From a bacterium (GTDB taxonomy: Bacteria > Zixibacteria > MSB-5A5 > CAIYYT01), in assembly GCA_016708315.1 (NCBI GenBank), contig JADJGC010000024.1, positions 186,001 to 250,000 on the forward strand: a stretch of DNA of 64,000 nucleotides, in the 5' to 3' direction. This document shows positions 25,027-34,372 of this stretch, one piece after another (position 1 is the first letter of the stretch; every line of letters starts with the position of its first letter). The translations under genes and the position numbers were made by a program. The notes beneath the pieces are model-generated. The model saw nothing but the letters and a program-made list of their open reading frames with translations. It was not told the origin of the DNA and did no database searches.

Positions 25027-27984
25027 TTACAGCGAGTAGCTGAGTCCAAGGGAGAAGGTCCGGCCCACACGATAGAGCGAGCGGACATACTCCTGACCGC
25101 CGGCTTCCTGAATCGTGTATTTGTCTTCATTGAGAATATTCTTGGCTGCGAACTTCGCAGTCAGCAAGCCGAAGACTCTCTGCGAGAGTGAAAAGTCAAC
25201 AAGCTGTCTTGATTTTTCGAAGATGTCCGGGCTCTGGTAGCCGACTTCTGCCAAACGGTCGCCGAAGATATTATAGAAAACCGCGACTTCGGTTGCACCG
25301 CTCGGGCTGGAATAGAAGAGGTCCAGATTCACGACATAAGGCGACTGACCGCCAAAAGCGCGGGTTGTATTCGTGGAATCGGCAAGGCCGTTCGAAATTC
25401 GATATGACAGTTCGGTCGGGTCGATATCCACTTCGGAATGAACCAGCGTCAAATTGCCACCGATTTGGAAGTTCTCGAGGAACTTGATTCCGGTGTGATC
25501 AAGACGGCGACGGAATTCAAATTCGGTTCCGTAGACAATGGCTTTTGGCACGTTCAAATAGCTGACGTCGCCATTAAGCGAACGATTGAAGCGTTCGATA
25601 GGATCCTGGAAGTTCTTGTAGAAGCCGCTGACTGCGATAACTTCGCCGGGGCGGGTGAACCATTCCCAGCGCAGATCCCAGTTACGAATCAGTGTGCGCG
25701 TAAGTTTGTTGTTACCAACGTTGATGTTTCCAACCAAAAACTCATAGCTGGCAAAGGGAGCCATTTCACGAATGGTGGGACGGGCGGTCGTGATGCTGAA
25801 GGCGCCGCGCAGATTCATCGTCGGGAAGAGATGATATACAAGGTTGAGCGACGGCAACCAGTCGGATGCACCATAGGCACCACGAAAATCCGCGGAAGCA
25901 CTATCGAGTGATTCGACCCACTGATCGGTCTCTTCAAAACGGGCACCAGTAATGATGTCGAGTCGAGAATTCAGTTTCCACTCGACCATACCATAAAACG
26001 CTGTGATATTCTGCTCGCCTGAGTATGTGTCCGTCTTGTTGCTCAGATTTTCCGGCAGAATGCCCCAAGTGTAGCGCCAAGCGTCGATTCGCTGATCATA
26101 GGTCGAATCGATAATACCGACGTTTTCATCGATCAGTACGTCGGTTGGTTCCGTGTAGCCAGAGTAGAGGGATGACGATTGAGTCGGATTTAGTCGCAAC
26201 ATCCAGTTATCCTGATGGCGATCCTTGGCGAGATAGGCACCGCCGATTTTGACTTTTGATCCTTCGCGCGCGAATGAGATTGGTATCGTCAGGTCGGCTT
26301 TGAATTCGCGATTTTTCTCGGTGAGATATCTGAAGTAGTGGGTCGGATAGGGATATCCAGAAGTGATGCCTGCAGAAATCAGACTGTCATTTTCATCGTA
26401 ATTGGCAATATCCGTCCAATAACGAAGATCGGGATCATCTTGCTCGTTCTTGGCAAATGAAGCGCTCCAGTCAAGGCGGGATTTCTTCATCAAAGGCAGC
26501 TTCAGCGCGTGGTCTCCAGAGTACTGGAAAACTTGCATCGAACGTTCAGTATACTGCCAGACGCTACTGCGCAAGCGCTGGTTTTCTTCAGTGTATATTG
26601 ACCAGTAGCCTTCGAGATGTCGCGATAGTTTTTCGCCATGCTGATTTCTATTGAAGCTGAACCGCAACTTGTGCTGAGGGCTCACAGCCAAATTGGCAGA
26701 AAGCAGTCCGCCCCAAAGGACCTCTTCGGATGCTCTTTCGTCGGTGTAATCTTGAAAGCGGTTAAGGCCAGTCAATTCTCCGCCGTTGTTGATAACTTCC
26801 CACCGACGCGAAACACCATCACCACTGTATGAGTAATTGCGATTATAGGTAAGCGAACCCAGAACACCGAGCGGGCGGCCAAACATCGTATAGAGATTGC
26901 CAAACGAAAGAGAGTAGCCCTGATTGAGCGGGACTTTTCTTTCAGAGAAGTTGAAATCGCGGTTGAGAGAGTTTGCAATATCATCGAGATAGTGTGCATA
27001 AGCTGCATTGCGACTGTCTCTTGCAACGGTGTAACCGCCGCGAGTGCTGAAGTTCGAGTCAACGAGAAGTTGCGGCGCATCGCGGAAGCCGTCGTCAAAG
27101 CCGAGCCACTCCTTGGAGCTGCCGGCGTGTGTGAGAACGCCTTCCTTGAGCGAGACGTTATCATTGTATGAAAGCGAAGTTGAGAACTTGAGTGTGAGCT
27201 GTTCCGGAAGGTCCTTGGTATTGATATTGACAGAGCCACCGGAGAAGTTGCCCTGTTGATCGGGAGTGAAGGTCTTCTGAACAACGATGTTGTCGAGCAA
27301 GCCGGCGGGAATGAGATCCATTTGCACTGCCGGACGATCAGGATCAGTGCTGGGCATCTGCGAGCCGTTGAGCTGAGTATTGGAATAGCGGCCTTCCATG
27401 CCGCGAATGACTGAGTACTTGCCGTCGACGACAGATGCGCCGGTGATTTTCGACATGGCGGCGGCGGCATCGCTGGCGCCGGAGCGGGAAATAGCTTCAG
27501 AACTAATAGCGTCTTGTGCTGCGGGCGCTTGCTGACGGAGTGAGAGCATTGCGGCTTCGCTGTTTTCGAGGCGAGTAGCTTCGACAACGACGACCTCACC
27601 GACGACTTCTTCGACTTTGAGCGAGAAGTCAAGCTTGGTGGTTTGGTTAGCAGTGACAGCAGCGCTTTCGACTGACAGCTTGGCATAGCCAATCATCTCT
27701 ATAATGAGGCGATAGGTTCCGACCGGGACATTACTAATGAGGTAATTTCCATCGAGATCGGCCTGTGCGCCTAATTTCGTTCCTTCGAGTACGACAACAG
27801 CGCCGATGAGCGCCTGGCCGTTGTCCTTGTCAACAATCTTCCCCATGATTCGGCCGGTCTCGACTGTCTGCGCGTATACGTTGGACATTGAACCAACGCA
27901 AATGAGCGCAAGCAGGATCGTAAACAGCGCGAGTATTAGTTTGTTTGTTTTGTGGGAAGATTTCATCCCTGTGACTTTCTTCAT
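25027..27984 (-). CDS. TonB-dependent outer-membrane receptor with N-terminal carboxypeptidase-regulatory-like domain
   Basis: This 985-residue protein has a signal peptide (about 1-38), then a CarboxypepD_reg-like domain (GRIMGKIVDKDNGQALIGAVVVLEG, about 42-130). A plug domain follows (SKITGASVVDGKYSVIRGMEGRYSNTQLNG ... VNINTKDLP, about 165-270), then a long beta-barrel that ends with an aromatic/hydrophobic strand (FSLGLSYSL). No canonical TonB box is certain. It imports a scarce ligand across the outer membrane using TonB-ExbBD energy. AGGGA precedes the ATG. The dockerin protein follows 240 bases downstream, so the two may work together. Confidence 0.93.
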   Translation of the reverse strand: MKKVTGMKSSHKTNKLILALFTILLALICVGSMSNVYAQTVETGRIMGKIVDKDNGQALIGAVVVLEGTKLGAQADLDGNYLISNVPVGTYRLIIEMIGYAKLSVESAAVTANQTTKLDFSLKVEEVVGEVVVVEATRLENSEAAMLSLRQQAPAAQDAISSEAISRSGASDAAAAMSKITGASVVDGKYSVIRGMEGRYSNTQLNGSQMPSTDPDRPAVQMDLIPAGLLDNIVVQKTFTPDQQGNFSGGSVNINTKDLPEQLTLKFSTSLSYNDNVSLKEGVLTHAGSSKEWLGFDDGFRDAPQLLVDSNFSTRGGYTVARDSRNAAYAHYLDDIANSLNRDFNFSERKVPLNQGYSLSFGNLYTMFGRPLGVLGSLTYNRNYSYSGDGVSRRWEVINNGGELTGLNRFQDYTDERASEEVLWGGLLSANLAVSPQHKLRFSFNRNQHGEKLSRHLEGYWSIYTEENQRLRSSVWQYTERSMQVFQYSGDHALKLPLMKKSRLDWSASFAKNEQDDPDLRYWTDIANYDENDSLISAGITSGYPYPTHYFRYLTEKNREFKADLTIPISFAREGSKVKIGGAYLAKDRHQDNWMLRLNPTQSSSLYSGYTEPTDVLIDENVGIIDSTYDQRIDAWRYTWGILPENLSNKTDTYSGEQNITAFYGMVEWKLNSRLDIITGARFEETDQWVESLDSASADFRGAYGASDWLPSLNLVYHLFPTMNLRGAFSITTARPTIREMAPFASYEFLVGNINVGNNKLTRTLIRNWDLRWEWFTRPGEVIAVSGFYKNFQDPIERFNRSLNGDVSYLNVPKAIVYGTEFEFRRRLDHTGIKFLENFQIGGNLTLVHSEVDIDPTELSYRISNGLADSTNTTRAFGGQSPYVVNLDLFYSSPSGATEVAVFYNIFGDRLAEVGYQSPDIFEKSRQLVDFSLSQRVFGLLTAKFAAKNILNEDKYTIQEAGGQEYVRSLYRVGRTFSLGLSYSL

Positions 27985-28218
27985 TGCATTCCCTCTCCGG
28001 TTATTTTCTTACCTGAAACTGACATTGTGAACGAGGCACGATCGAATCGAGTTGTTGCCTGAGGAGATTCGCTGGCTTCGGACACGCGGGGAAAGTCACC
28101 AATGCGTGTTAGGGGAGTATTAGGAACAATTTAGAATTGCGGTTTTTGGAAAGATGGGAGTGTTAGGAATTGGTTAAGAGGTGTCGCGATCGATGAAATC
28201 GGGAGCACCCTCACCCTG

Positions 28219-28239
28219 CCCTCTCCCAGAGGGAGAGGG
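28219..28239. repeat. Intergenic hairpin CCCTCTCCC/GGGAGAGGG
   Basis: Perfect nine-base arms enclose an AGA loop, preceded by CCCTCACCCTG. This type of element is dispersed in many genomes. It lies between the receiver gene and the TonB receptor. Without a T-run it is unlikely to be an intrinsic terminator. Confidence 0.5.
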
Positions 28240-28269
28240 GTTTGGTTGATATGTGCTTTGGGAAGAGCG

Positions 28270-28761
28270 TTACACGAAGGCTTTGACGATTTCGCGCTGA
28301 AGGACTTGCAGTTCTCCGTAGGCGCGATTGATCTCTTCGACCTTTTCCTGAAGTTTCTTCATGAGCTTGTTTCGTTCGAGGCCATTACGAAGAACAATCA
28401 GGATATCGGAATTGTCCCAGGGTTTTTCGAGATATTGAAATAGGCCGACATCGTTGATGGCTTTGATGGCGTTTTCCTTGTCGGCGTAGCCGGTTAGAAT
28501 GATGCGCGGCACCTGCGGATAAAGGTCGCGGACTTTGGTGAGAAAGGTGATGCCGTCCATTTCCGGCATGAGATAGTCGGACATGACGAGATCGATTTCG
28601 TTCTTCTCGATGAAACTGAGCGCGGCGTTTACCGAGGTGAATGTTTTGACATCGTAGTTGGTTTCGAGACTAAGGAATGAACTCAGGCTCGACACGACCA
28701 TTTCTTCGTCGTCGACGATCACGATGGTTTCCGGTTTTTCGACTTTATGTGAATCTGACAT
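28270..28761 (-). CDS. Single-domain response regulator with coiled-coil tail
   Basis: The 163 residues from ATG 28761 follow AGGAG eight bases upstream (an earlier in-frame codon at 28785 lacks this). The receiver has the acidic pair VDDEE, the phosphoryl Asp in MSDYLMPE, TGYAD and the KPW lysine. The last 35 residues form a heptad-like helix (MKKLQEKVEEINRAYGELQVLQ). There is no output domain. It is closely related to the receiver of the adjacent PP2C protein (both read GYADK.NAIKAIN.(V/I)GL.QY(L/I)EKPW), so it is probably a duplicated partner. Confidence 0.9.
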   Translation of the reverse strand: MSDSHKVEKPETIVIVDDEEMVVSSLSSFLSLETNYDVKTFTSVNAALSFIEKNEIDLVMSDYLMPEMDGITFLTKVRDLYPQVPRIILTGYADKENAIKAINDVGLFQYLEKPWDNSDILIVLRNGLERNKLMKKLQEKVEEINRAYGELQVLQREIVKAFV

Positions 28762-28777
28762 TAAGATACTCCTGTAA

Positions 28778-30005
28778 TCATACAACTTCTATAGCAACAA
28801 TCGTGATATCGTCCGGTTCCTGACCGTCATCACGGTATCTGATGGCAGTATCGGCGAGGAGTTCGACCATATCGTCGACAGTAATACCAAGCGCTGTTGC
28901 CAAATGTTCCGCCATAGCGCCGTCATCGAATTGCGAACCATCCGCAGCGGCGGATTCGCTGACACCGTCGGTATACAGCAACAGACGCTCGCCGGGTTTG
29001 AGCGTGATTTCGGCACACTCGCCGGGAGAAATTGCTCCCGGGAGGTCGACTCCCATAAACAGCCCATTGACGGGCACGCGCTCGATTCCCTGCCCTTGCG
29101 TACGAATCAAGATCGGGTGCGGCAGTCCGGCATTGACAATCTGCACTTTACAGCTCTCCGTGTCAAGGATTGCCAAGAGCCCGGCAACATAGATATTCTC
29201 GGGAAGGCCCTTTAGCAGGATGTCGCTCATGGCGGCGGCGATCTCGGTGATCGGTTTTCCGCTATCGATGGTGGTAGCAAAGGCGAATTTTAGCAGTGCT
29301 GTGCTAAGGGCGGCCTGGATGCCGTGACCCGTTGCATCAGCTACGATAATGCCGATGCGGCCATCGGGAAGGGTTTGCAGATCATAGAAATCGCCACCGA
29401 TCTCCAACGCGGGCCGAAAAGTCGCGGCAAAACGGAAGCCTTCGACCAAGGGGAATGATTTGGGAAGCAGATTACGCTGGACCTGCTGGGCAAGAGACAA
29501 CTCCTGCCGAAGAATGCCCTCGCGGTTGGCAAGTGCGTCAAAACTACGGATCGATTCGTCGAGTTCCTTGAGTTTCTGCTGGAGTGTTTCCTCGAGGGTC
29601 TTGTTTTGGATACCGTTGCGCAGAACCATTTTGATGTGTTCGTTTTCCCACGGTTTTTCGATGTATTGGTAGAGCCCGATTTCGTTGATCGCTTTGATTG
29701 CGTTGCCCTTGTCAGCATAGCCAGTGAGCAGAATACGCGGCACGGTCGGATACAACTTCTTGACTTCGGCGAGAAACTGCAATCCGCTAAGTTCGGGCAT
29801 CAGAAAGTCGGAGATGACGGCATCAATGGATTGGCGCTGAATCGCGGAGAGCGCTTCCGTAGGCGAGCGGAAAGTTATCACGTTGTAGTCGGTGTCCAAT
29901 TGCAAGAAGAGTCCGCAGACTGGACAAGACGATATCTTCGTCATCCACGATCAGGACCGTAGGTCGGTGAGGGATATTACGATGTATGAGCGTGTCTGCC
30001 ACCAT
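28778..30005 (-). CDS. Response regulator with RsbU-type PP2C phosphatase output (frameshifted near N-terminus)
   Basis: The receiver domain has VDDED in the 5' frame, then the Asp in ISDFLMPE and the Lys in EKPW. A coiled coil leads to an SpoIIE/RsbU-type phosphatase with GGDFYDL, ADATGHGIQAAL, LLLYTDGVSES and DDITIVAIEV, all metal-binding positions present. Such proteins dephosphorylate anti-anti-sigma factors. The main frame covers 28778-29944. The first 25-30 codons are in another frame starting at ATG 30005: removing one G near 29920 gives SLRTLLQLDTDYNV, a normal receiver. The gene lies 16 bases upstream of the single receiver gene on the same strand. Confidence 0.88.
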
Positions 30006-30059
30006 TGTCAATTCATTGCTTTCGTTGTTTTCGCGATTCCCGATTAGCGTTGGCCGTCG

Positions 30060-30506
30060 TTACACGTCAGCTCGCGAGCGGTCGATTTGAACGCGGTCGA
30101 CAATATTACGGAGTCGACCGGCCAAAGTTTTCAGAATCCCTTGAGAAATTTGCACGTGATCAGCGAGAATCTCAACGAAATCCTCGCGGTCGATTTTCAG
30201 GAGCCGCGAATCTTCCAATGCCGTAGCGGTAACGAGCCGGAGTTCTTCATCGAATAGCGCCCAAGTACCGAAAGCGTGATTGGCAAGCGCAGTTGTTATC
30301 TCCTGCGTGCCTTTGTGTAACCGAACTGAGCCTTCGATAACGAGAAATAACGAATCGGCCGGGTCGTTTTCGCGATAAATTGTGTTTCCGGAAGAAGCTG
30401 ACGTTTCCTTTGCGATGGCAGCCAGATATGCGAGTTGTTCGGTCGGCACCAGTGCAAAGAGATCGACGTTCTGCAGGAGTATGACTTTTTCAATCGTGGT
30501 TAACAT
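30060..30506 (-). CDS. Stand-alone cyclic-nucleotide-binding domain protein
   Basis: This 148-residue protein has the cNMP-binding beta-roll: IYRENDPADSLFLVIEGSVRLH, then FGTWALFDEELRLVTATALEDSRLLKI with the phosphate-binding-cassette position partly altered. There is no helix-turn-helix, so it is not a Crp-type regulator by itself. AAGGA lies before the ATG. It is upstream of the RsbU-type gene and downstream of the HEAT and ADP/ATP-translocase-like genes. In other bacteria these three modules can occur fused in one protein, so it may gate or sense for that transporter. Confidence 0.85.
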   Translation of the reverse strand: MLTTIEKVILLQNVDLFALVPTEQLAYLAAIAKETSASSGNTIYRENDPADSLFLVIEGSVRLHKGTQEITTALANHAFGTWALFDEELRLVTATALEDSRLLKIDREDFVEILADHVQISQGILKTLAGRLRNIVDRVQIDRSRADV

Positions 30507-30596
30507 TGGTCCTTAATAGATAGTCGCTTAGGTTAAACAATCAAGTGAATCATTACACATTATTCAAGTTATTCCGCTGTGTGTCGTTCCCCATCT

Positions 30597-31841
30597 TCAT
30601 TTGCTCAACAAATACTGAGCGGTTTCGCTCAGGAACGGATCCGGATCAGAGAGGTACTTTGGAGCAATCGCCTTGAAGCGCGCCGAATTTAGCGGAGCGG
30701 CGCAAGCAAGTGCGAGCGTCTGCAGCCACGGATCGGGGACTTCCAAGATGCGAAGCAGAGTCAATTCCACAGTTGAGGCATCAGTAATCGTACGTTTCAC
30801 TACTGTCTCGGAGCGCCGCAACTCGGTCCATTGCTCGATAACCAGAAGGAGACGCCAGCGCAACTCGCCCTGCAGGTAGTTGTCGAGATATTCGATTGCG
30901 CTCGAACGGGAGCTTTCGCGACTGCCTACCACTCCCCAGTAAGCGCCGAGTATGTCCGCGGTTGGGTGAATCAAGCCCAGTAGCCGAAAGACAAGTTCAA
31001 GGGACAATGCGCAACGTTCCTTGATCGCTTTGATAATGCAGCGCATTTCACGATTGAGTTCTGAAGCCGCCAATTCATGCATAAACGCTTGATTGCGATC
31101 AAAGTCGGCAATTTCTGCATAGATGAGTTCCTGAACCGCCTTGGAGTCGATTCGGAGGTTGGGTACTGCGCGGTGGAGCTTGTTCAAGCCCTTTACAACG
31201 AAGAACCGCAATGAAGGCGGAGTCGAACGGACTGCTCGCAGGAGCGTCTGGACAGATTCGGGATCGCGAATTCGCCAGATTACGCCGGGGAGATTGCGAC
31301 GAATTGAAGCATCAGTGGCAGAATCAAGCAAACGCTGTGAGAAAAGCGGTAACAGCGACTTTCCGTAAGCGGCGAGGGCATCTTTGGTGACAGCGCGAAA
31401 ACGGTAGTCCTTGAGGCGTTGTATCAACGGTTCAAGAAAATCGGGATCGCGGCGTCTACCACAAGACAGGATGGCGGCTGATTCGACTACAGGCGACGTA
31501 TCGGCAAGCAACTGCGCGAGAAAGACGCGATAGTGGTCGCCGGGGAGGATTCCAAGGAGCTTGGCAACTTCGACACGGCCAGTCTCAGCATCGGAGTCGG
31601 TGCGGACCAGAAAGACCTCAAGGCGATCCTCGTCGAGCAGTTCGCGGGCTTCGGCGAGTTGATGCTCAGCCAAGCAGGCGACTGCGGCGGTTTGCAGACG
31701 CGGGTCGGCGTGGTTGAGGTACTCTTCGAGAAGTTTGAGACCCTGGTTCCCTGCTTTGAGGTAAAGCAGATAAATGACTTCGGTACGGACGCCCAAGTCG
31801 TCATCCTGCAAGAGAGCTTCAACTTCAGACAACAGACTCAT
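30597..31841 (-). CDS. HEAT-repeat protein
   Basis: This 414-residue protein starts at ATG 31841 (CAGGA upstream; an earlier in-frame codon lacks a ribosome site). Helical HEAT-like repeats are clear in the first 150 residues (VRTEVIYLLYLKAGNQGLKLLEEYL; PRLQTAAVACLAEHQL) and again at the end (PDPFLSETAQYLL). The start overlaps the end of the translocase-like gene by 17 bases, so the two are probably translationally coupled. There is no catalytic motif. It probably serves as a scaffold or regulator of the transporter. Confidence 0.8.
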   Translation of the reverse strand: MSLLSEVEALLQDDDLGVRTEVIYLLYLKAGNQGLKLLEEYLNHADPRLQTAAVACLAEHQLAEARELLDEDRLEVFLVRTDSDAETGRVEVAKLLGILPGDHYRVFLAQLLADTSPVVESAAILSCGRRRDPDFLEPLIQRLKDYRFRAVTKDALAAYGKSLLPLFSQRLLDSATDASIRRNLPGVIWRIRDPESVQTLLRAVRSTPPSLRFFVVKGLNKLHRAVPNLRIDSKAVQELIYAEIADFDRNQAFMHELAASELNREMRCIIKAIKERCALSLELVFRLLGLIHPTADILGAYWGVVGSRESSRSSAIEYLDNYLQGELRWRLLLVIEQWTELRRSETVVKRTITDASTVELTLLRILEVPDPWLQTLALACAAPLNSARFKAIAPKYLSDPDPFLSETAQYLLSK

Positions 31842-33345
31842 GATAATCCTGTAGGAATTCAACTGCTTTGCGGCGGACTTCGGGCGATTCGTGTTTGAGC
31901 AACGGGGTGACTTGCGTAATCAACTCTGATGATTTCGCTGATTTTAGCAGGTCCAATGCGTAGGCGACCTGACGCGCATTGGGACTTGAGAGCGAGGTGG
32001 TGAGCGAGTTGAGCGTTGCTGCATCATCGATGCGGAAGCGAACTTCGCTCAGATCAATGTCGCGCCGTTCCAATGCAAGGCGAAATGCATTGGCATATTC
32101 GCGACGGACATTCCAGGCAATGATTCCCCAGCCGACGACCATAATACCGACGATAAGCGCTAACTGACGCGATGATACGGTCAGCGCCAGTGTTAGGACA
32201 AGAAGCAAGATGCCGGCAAGGCCACGGAACCAGCGGTCAACGAAGATATCGATGAAGACCTTTGTTCGTTTCTTGACATCAAGCGGGATTGGAAGGAAGA
32301 GCAACTCGCGTCCAATCCTATCAATCGAGTATTCGAGCGACCCTTCGGCGCCTTTCAAGAAAATGGCACTGAGGAGCGCAGGCACTGCCATGACGGCGAC
32401 GGAGCCGGTCAGGACTGCGAGAGGCATCATCAATAATGCCCCGCCGACGCCGAGCGCACGAAGGATTCGATAGGACAAGAGAAGTTGAATCGCGAGGGAG
32501 ATTAAGCTCACGCGGCCATAGAAACGACCAAAGAATGCGGTCATGCCGTCTTTATCACCCGCATAGTAGCTGTAGCCGATGTCTTTGAAGATGAAGTCGA
32601 TGAAAGTAGAGACCATCACGGCGATAGCAATAAGGGCGATGATTAGCCAAAGCAGGCGCGACTGCTTGACAGCGCGGTAAACTCCAACAAGAGCCAAGGC
32701 TGGTTCAGACTGCGGTGTCGCAGGAGCAGGATCAGTCTTGCCAAGGCCGCGCAGACGCCAGATGGAAGTCACCAAGATCATTGAAGCGACCAAAAGCGCG
32801 GCGCAAATAGCAAGGAGGTTCTCGGTTGGCATTCCGAGGTTCTGAATCAGAAAGTTGGTCAATTCGCCGCCGGTGACTGCGCCAATGATGCCGGCGCTGC
32901 CAAGCAAAGTGAAGATGCGTTTTGCCTGCGCGTGGTCGTAGACGGCATTGGCAAGGAGCCAGAATTGAGCAGTGACAAGAATTCCATAAAGACCGACCCA
33001 GATATAGAGCAAGTAGAAGATCCACTCGGCATCCTGACGAATCAGAAGGCGCAATCCAATCAGGCAAAAGAGCAAGACGACTGTGGTGGCGTTGATCAAG
33101 CTTACCAGCGATAAGCGGGCAGCGGCACGGGAATAGAGCGCAGTTACAGGAACGGCTGCGATTGCGGAGAGAATGAAAACGAACGGGAGCTGCTGCGGTG
33201 TTAGCTTTATCAGGAACAAGCTGTCGCGCGCCGGTTTGAGAAAATAGAAAGTCATAAGCAAGACATAGTAGTAGCTCAGCATGAGAGCGAGTACTGCCCA
33301 TTCGCCTCGTCTGACGTCAATAACTTTTCGGAGAAGTGCTTTCAT
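31825..33345 (-). CDS. ATP/ADP-translocase-like (NTT/MFS-type) membrane protein with HEAT tail
   Basis: This 506-residue protein has about twelve transmembrane helices in the first 410 residues. The NTT-like signature is YYYVLLMTFYFLKPARDSLFL, followed by AQFWLLANAVYDHAQAKRIFTLLGSAG. The last 90 residues (SLTTSLSSPNARQVAYALDLLKS...SPEVRRKAVEFLQD) are HEAT-like and lead into the separate HEAT gene. Classical NTT carriers swap ATP and ADP in obligate intracellular bacteria and plastids. Free-living relatives of this type have no established substrate, so the function is unproven. Neighbours: HEAT and cNMP-domain genes downstream. Confidence 0.85.
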   Translation of the reverse strand: MKALLRKVIDVRRGEWAVLALMLSYYYVLLMTFYFLKPARDSLFLIKLTPQQLPFVFILSAIAAVPVTALYSRAAARLSLVSLINATTVVLLFCLIGLRLLIRQDAEWIFYLLYIWVGLYGILVTAQFWLLANAVYDHAQAKRIFTLLGSAGIIGAVTGGELTNFLIQNLGMPTENLLAICAALLVASMILVTSIWRLRGLGKTDPAPATPQSEPALALVGVYRAVKQSRLLWLIIALIAIAVMVSTFIDFIFKDIGYSYYAGDKDGMTAFFGRFYGRVSLISLAIQLLLSYRILRALGVGGALLMMPLAVLTGSVAVMAVPALLSAIFLKGAEGSLEYSIDRIGRELLFLPIPLDVKKRTKVFIDIFVDRWFRGLAGILLLVLTLALTVSSRQLALIVGIMVVGWGIIAWNVRREYANAFRLALERRDIDLSEVRFRIDDAATLNSLTTSLSSPNARQVAYALDLLKSAKSSELITQVTPLLKHESPEVRRKAVEFLQDYHESVV

Positions 33346-33394
33346 TTTGAAGATTCTGTGTCACAATCGGCGGCGACGGAATTGCGGTTAGATC

Positions 33395-34372
33395 TCACTT
33401 GGCGGCAGCCTTTGCCTCGCGCTCGAGTTGTTCTTCCAGATCGAGCGGGAGGATCACTGTAAACGTAGTTCCAACTCCGACCTCGCTTCGGACTTTGATT
33501 TCACCGCGATGATCTTGCATGATTTGATAGCAAATCGCCAATCCCAAGCCGGTGCCAACGCCGACGCCTTTGGTAGTGAAGCCGGGATCGAAAATTCGCG
33601 CCAGATTTTCAGGGGGAATTCCCGAGCCGGTGTCGGAAAATTCGATGTGGGCGCGGTTATCTTTGAGATATGTCGTAATCGTGATTTCGCCTTTGTCCTT
33701 GATCGACTGACGGGCATTGATCAGCAAATTCAAGAATACTTGATTGAGACGCCCGGGATAACATGAACAGAGAGGCAAGGTGCCGAAGTTCTTCTTGATG
33801 GTAATTGCGTGCTTGATTTCGTGATGAATCAAGGTAAGCGTGTCTTCGATACCCTCGTGAATATCCACGGTCTTGACTTCGGCTTCGTCGAGACGCGCGA
33901 AACTGCGGAGGCGACGGACAATGTTGACAACGCGCTCGGTGCCGGAAATGATAACGCGATTTGCTTCCTGAATGACTTTGAGAGTGTCCTGAATCTTACG
34001 GGTCTCTTCCCTGCCCTGTTCACAGGTTTGGTCAAACATGGCGGCCAGTTTCTCCATGGCGCGGACCAGCGTATTGTGCATGCTTGAGACGGCGCCGATA
34101 GGAGTGTTGATCTCGTGGGCGATACCGGCAACGAGCATTCCGAGAGAGGCCATTTTCTCGGATTGAATGAGTTGGCCTTGCGTAAGACGCAAATTGTCGT
34201 AGGCGGCAGCGAGTTCATCGAGTGTGCGTTTCCGTTCGGTACCTTCTTTGCGGAGTGCTGAATTGAGATTTGCCAATTCGGCGGTTCTCTCCTGAACGCG
34301 CAGTTCCAAGCTGTTCATGGGCCGTGCGTAGTTCTTCTTCGGCGCGCTTGCGATCAGTGACATCGCGGACAA
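33395..34372 (-). CDS. Sensor histidine kinase, catalytic half (frameshifted from the preceding receiver/GAF/PAS part)
   Basis: This half holds a coiled-coil linker, the phospho-His in SLGMLVAGIAHEINTPIGAV and an ATPase domain with LNLLINARQSIKD (N box), DTGSGIPPENL (G1) and GVGTGLGLAICYQIM (G2). It starts in frame only because of a one-base shift: the residues up to about 34312 (MSAMSLIASAPKKNYARPMNS) are out-of-frame readings. Deleting one G restores HEQLELRVQERTAELANLN across the join. The true start is that of the upstream fragment at 35708. Confidence 0.9.
   Translation of the reverse strand: MSAMSLIASAPKKNYARPMNSLELRVQERTAELANLNSALRKEGTERKRTLDELAAAYDNLRLTQGQLIQSEKMASLGMLVAGIAHEINTPIGAVSSMHNTLVRAMEKLAAMFDQTCEQGREETRKIQDTLKVIQEANRVIISGTERVVNIVRRLRSFARLDEAEVKTVDIHEGIEDTLTLIHHEIKHAITIKKNFGTLPLCSCYPGRLNQVFLNLLINARQSIKDKGEITITTYLKDNRAHIEFSDTGSGIPPENLARIFDPGFTTKGVGVGTGLGLAICYQIMQDHRGEIKVRSEVGVGTTFTVILPLDLEEQLEREAKAAAK

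Noticed and set aside
30060..30506. cNMP-domain protein as the regulator of the TGTGA-N6-TCACA sites
   Set aside because: It ends after the sensor domain and has no helix-turn-helix, so it cannot bind DNA as a Crp-type regulator.
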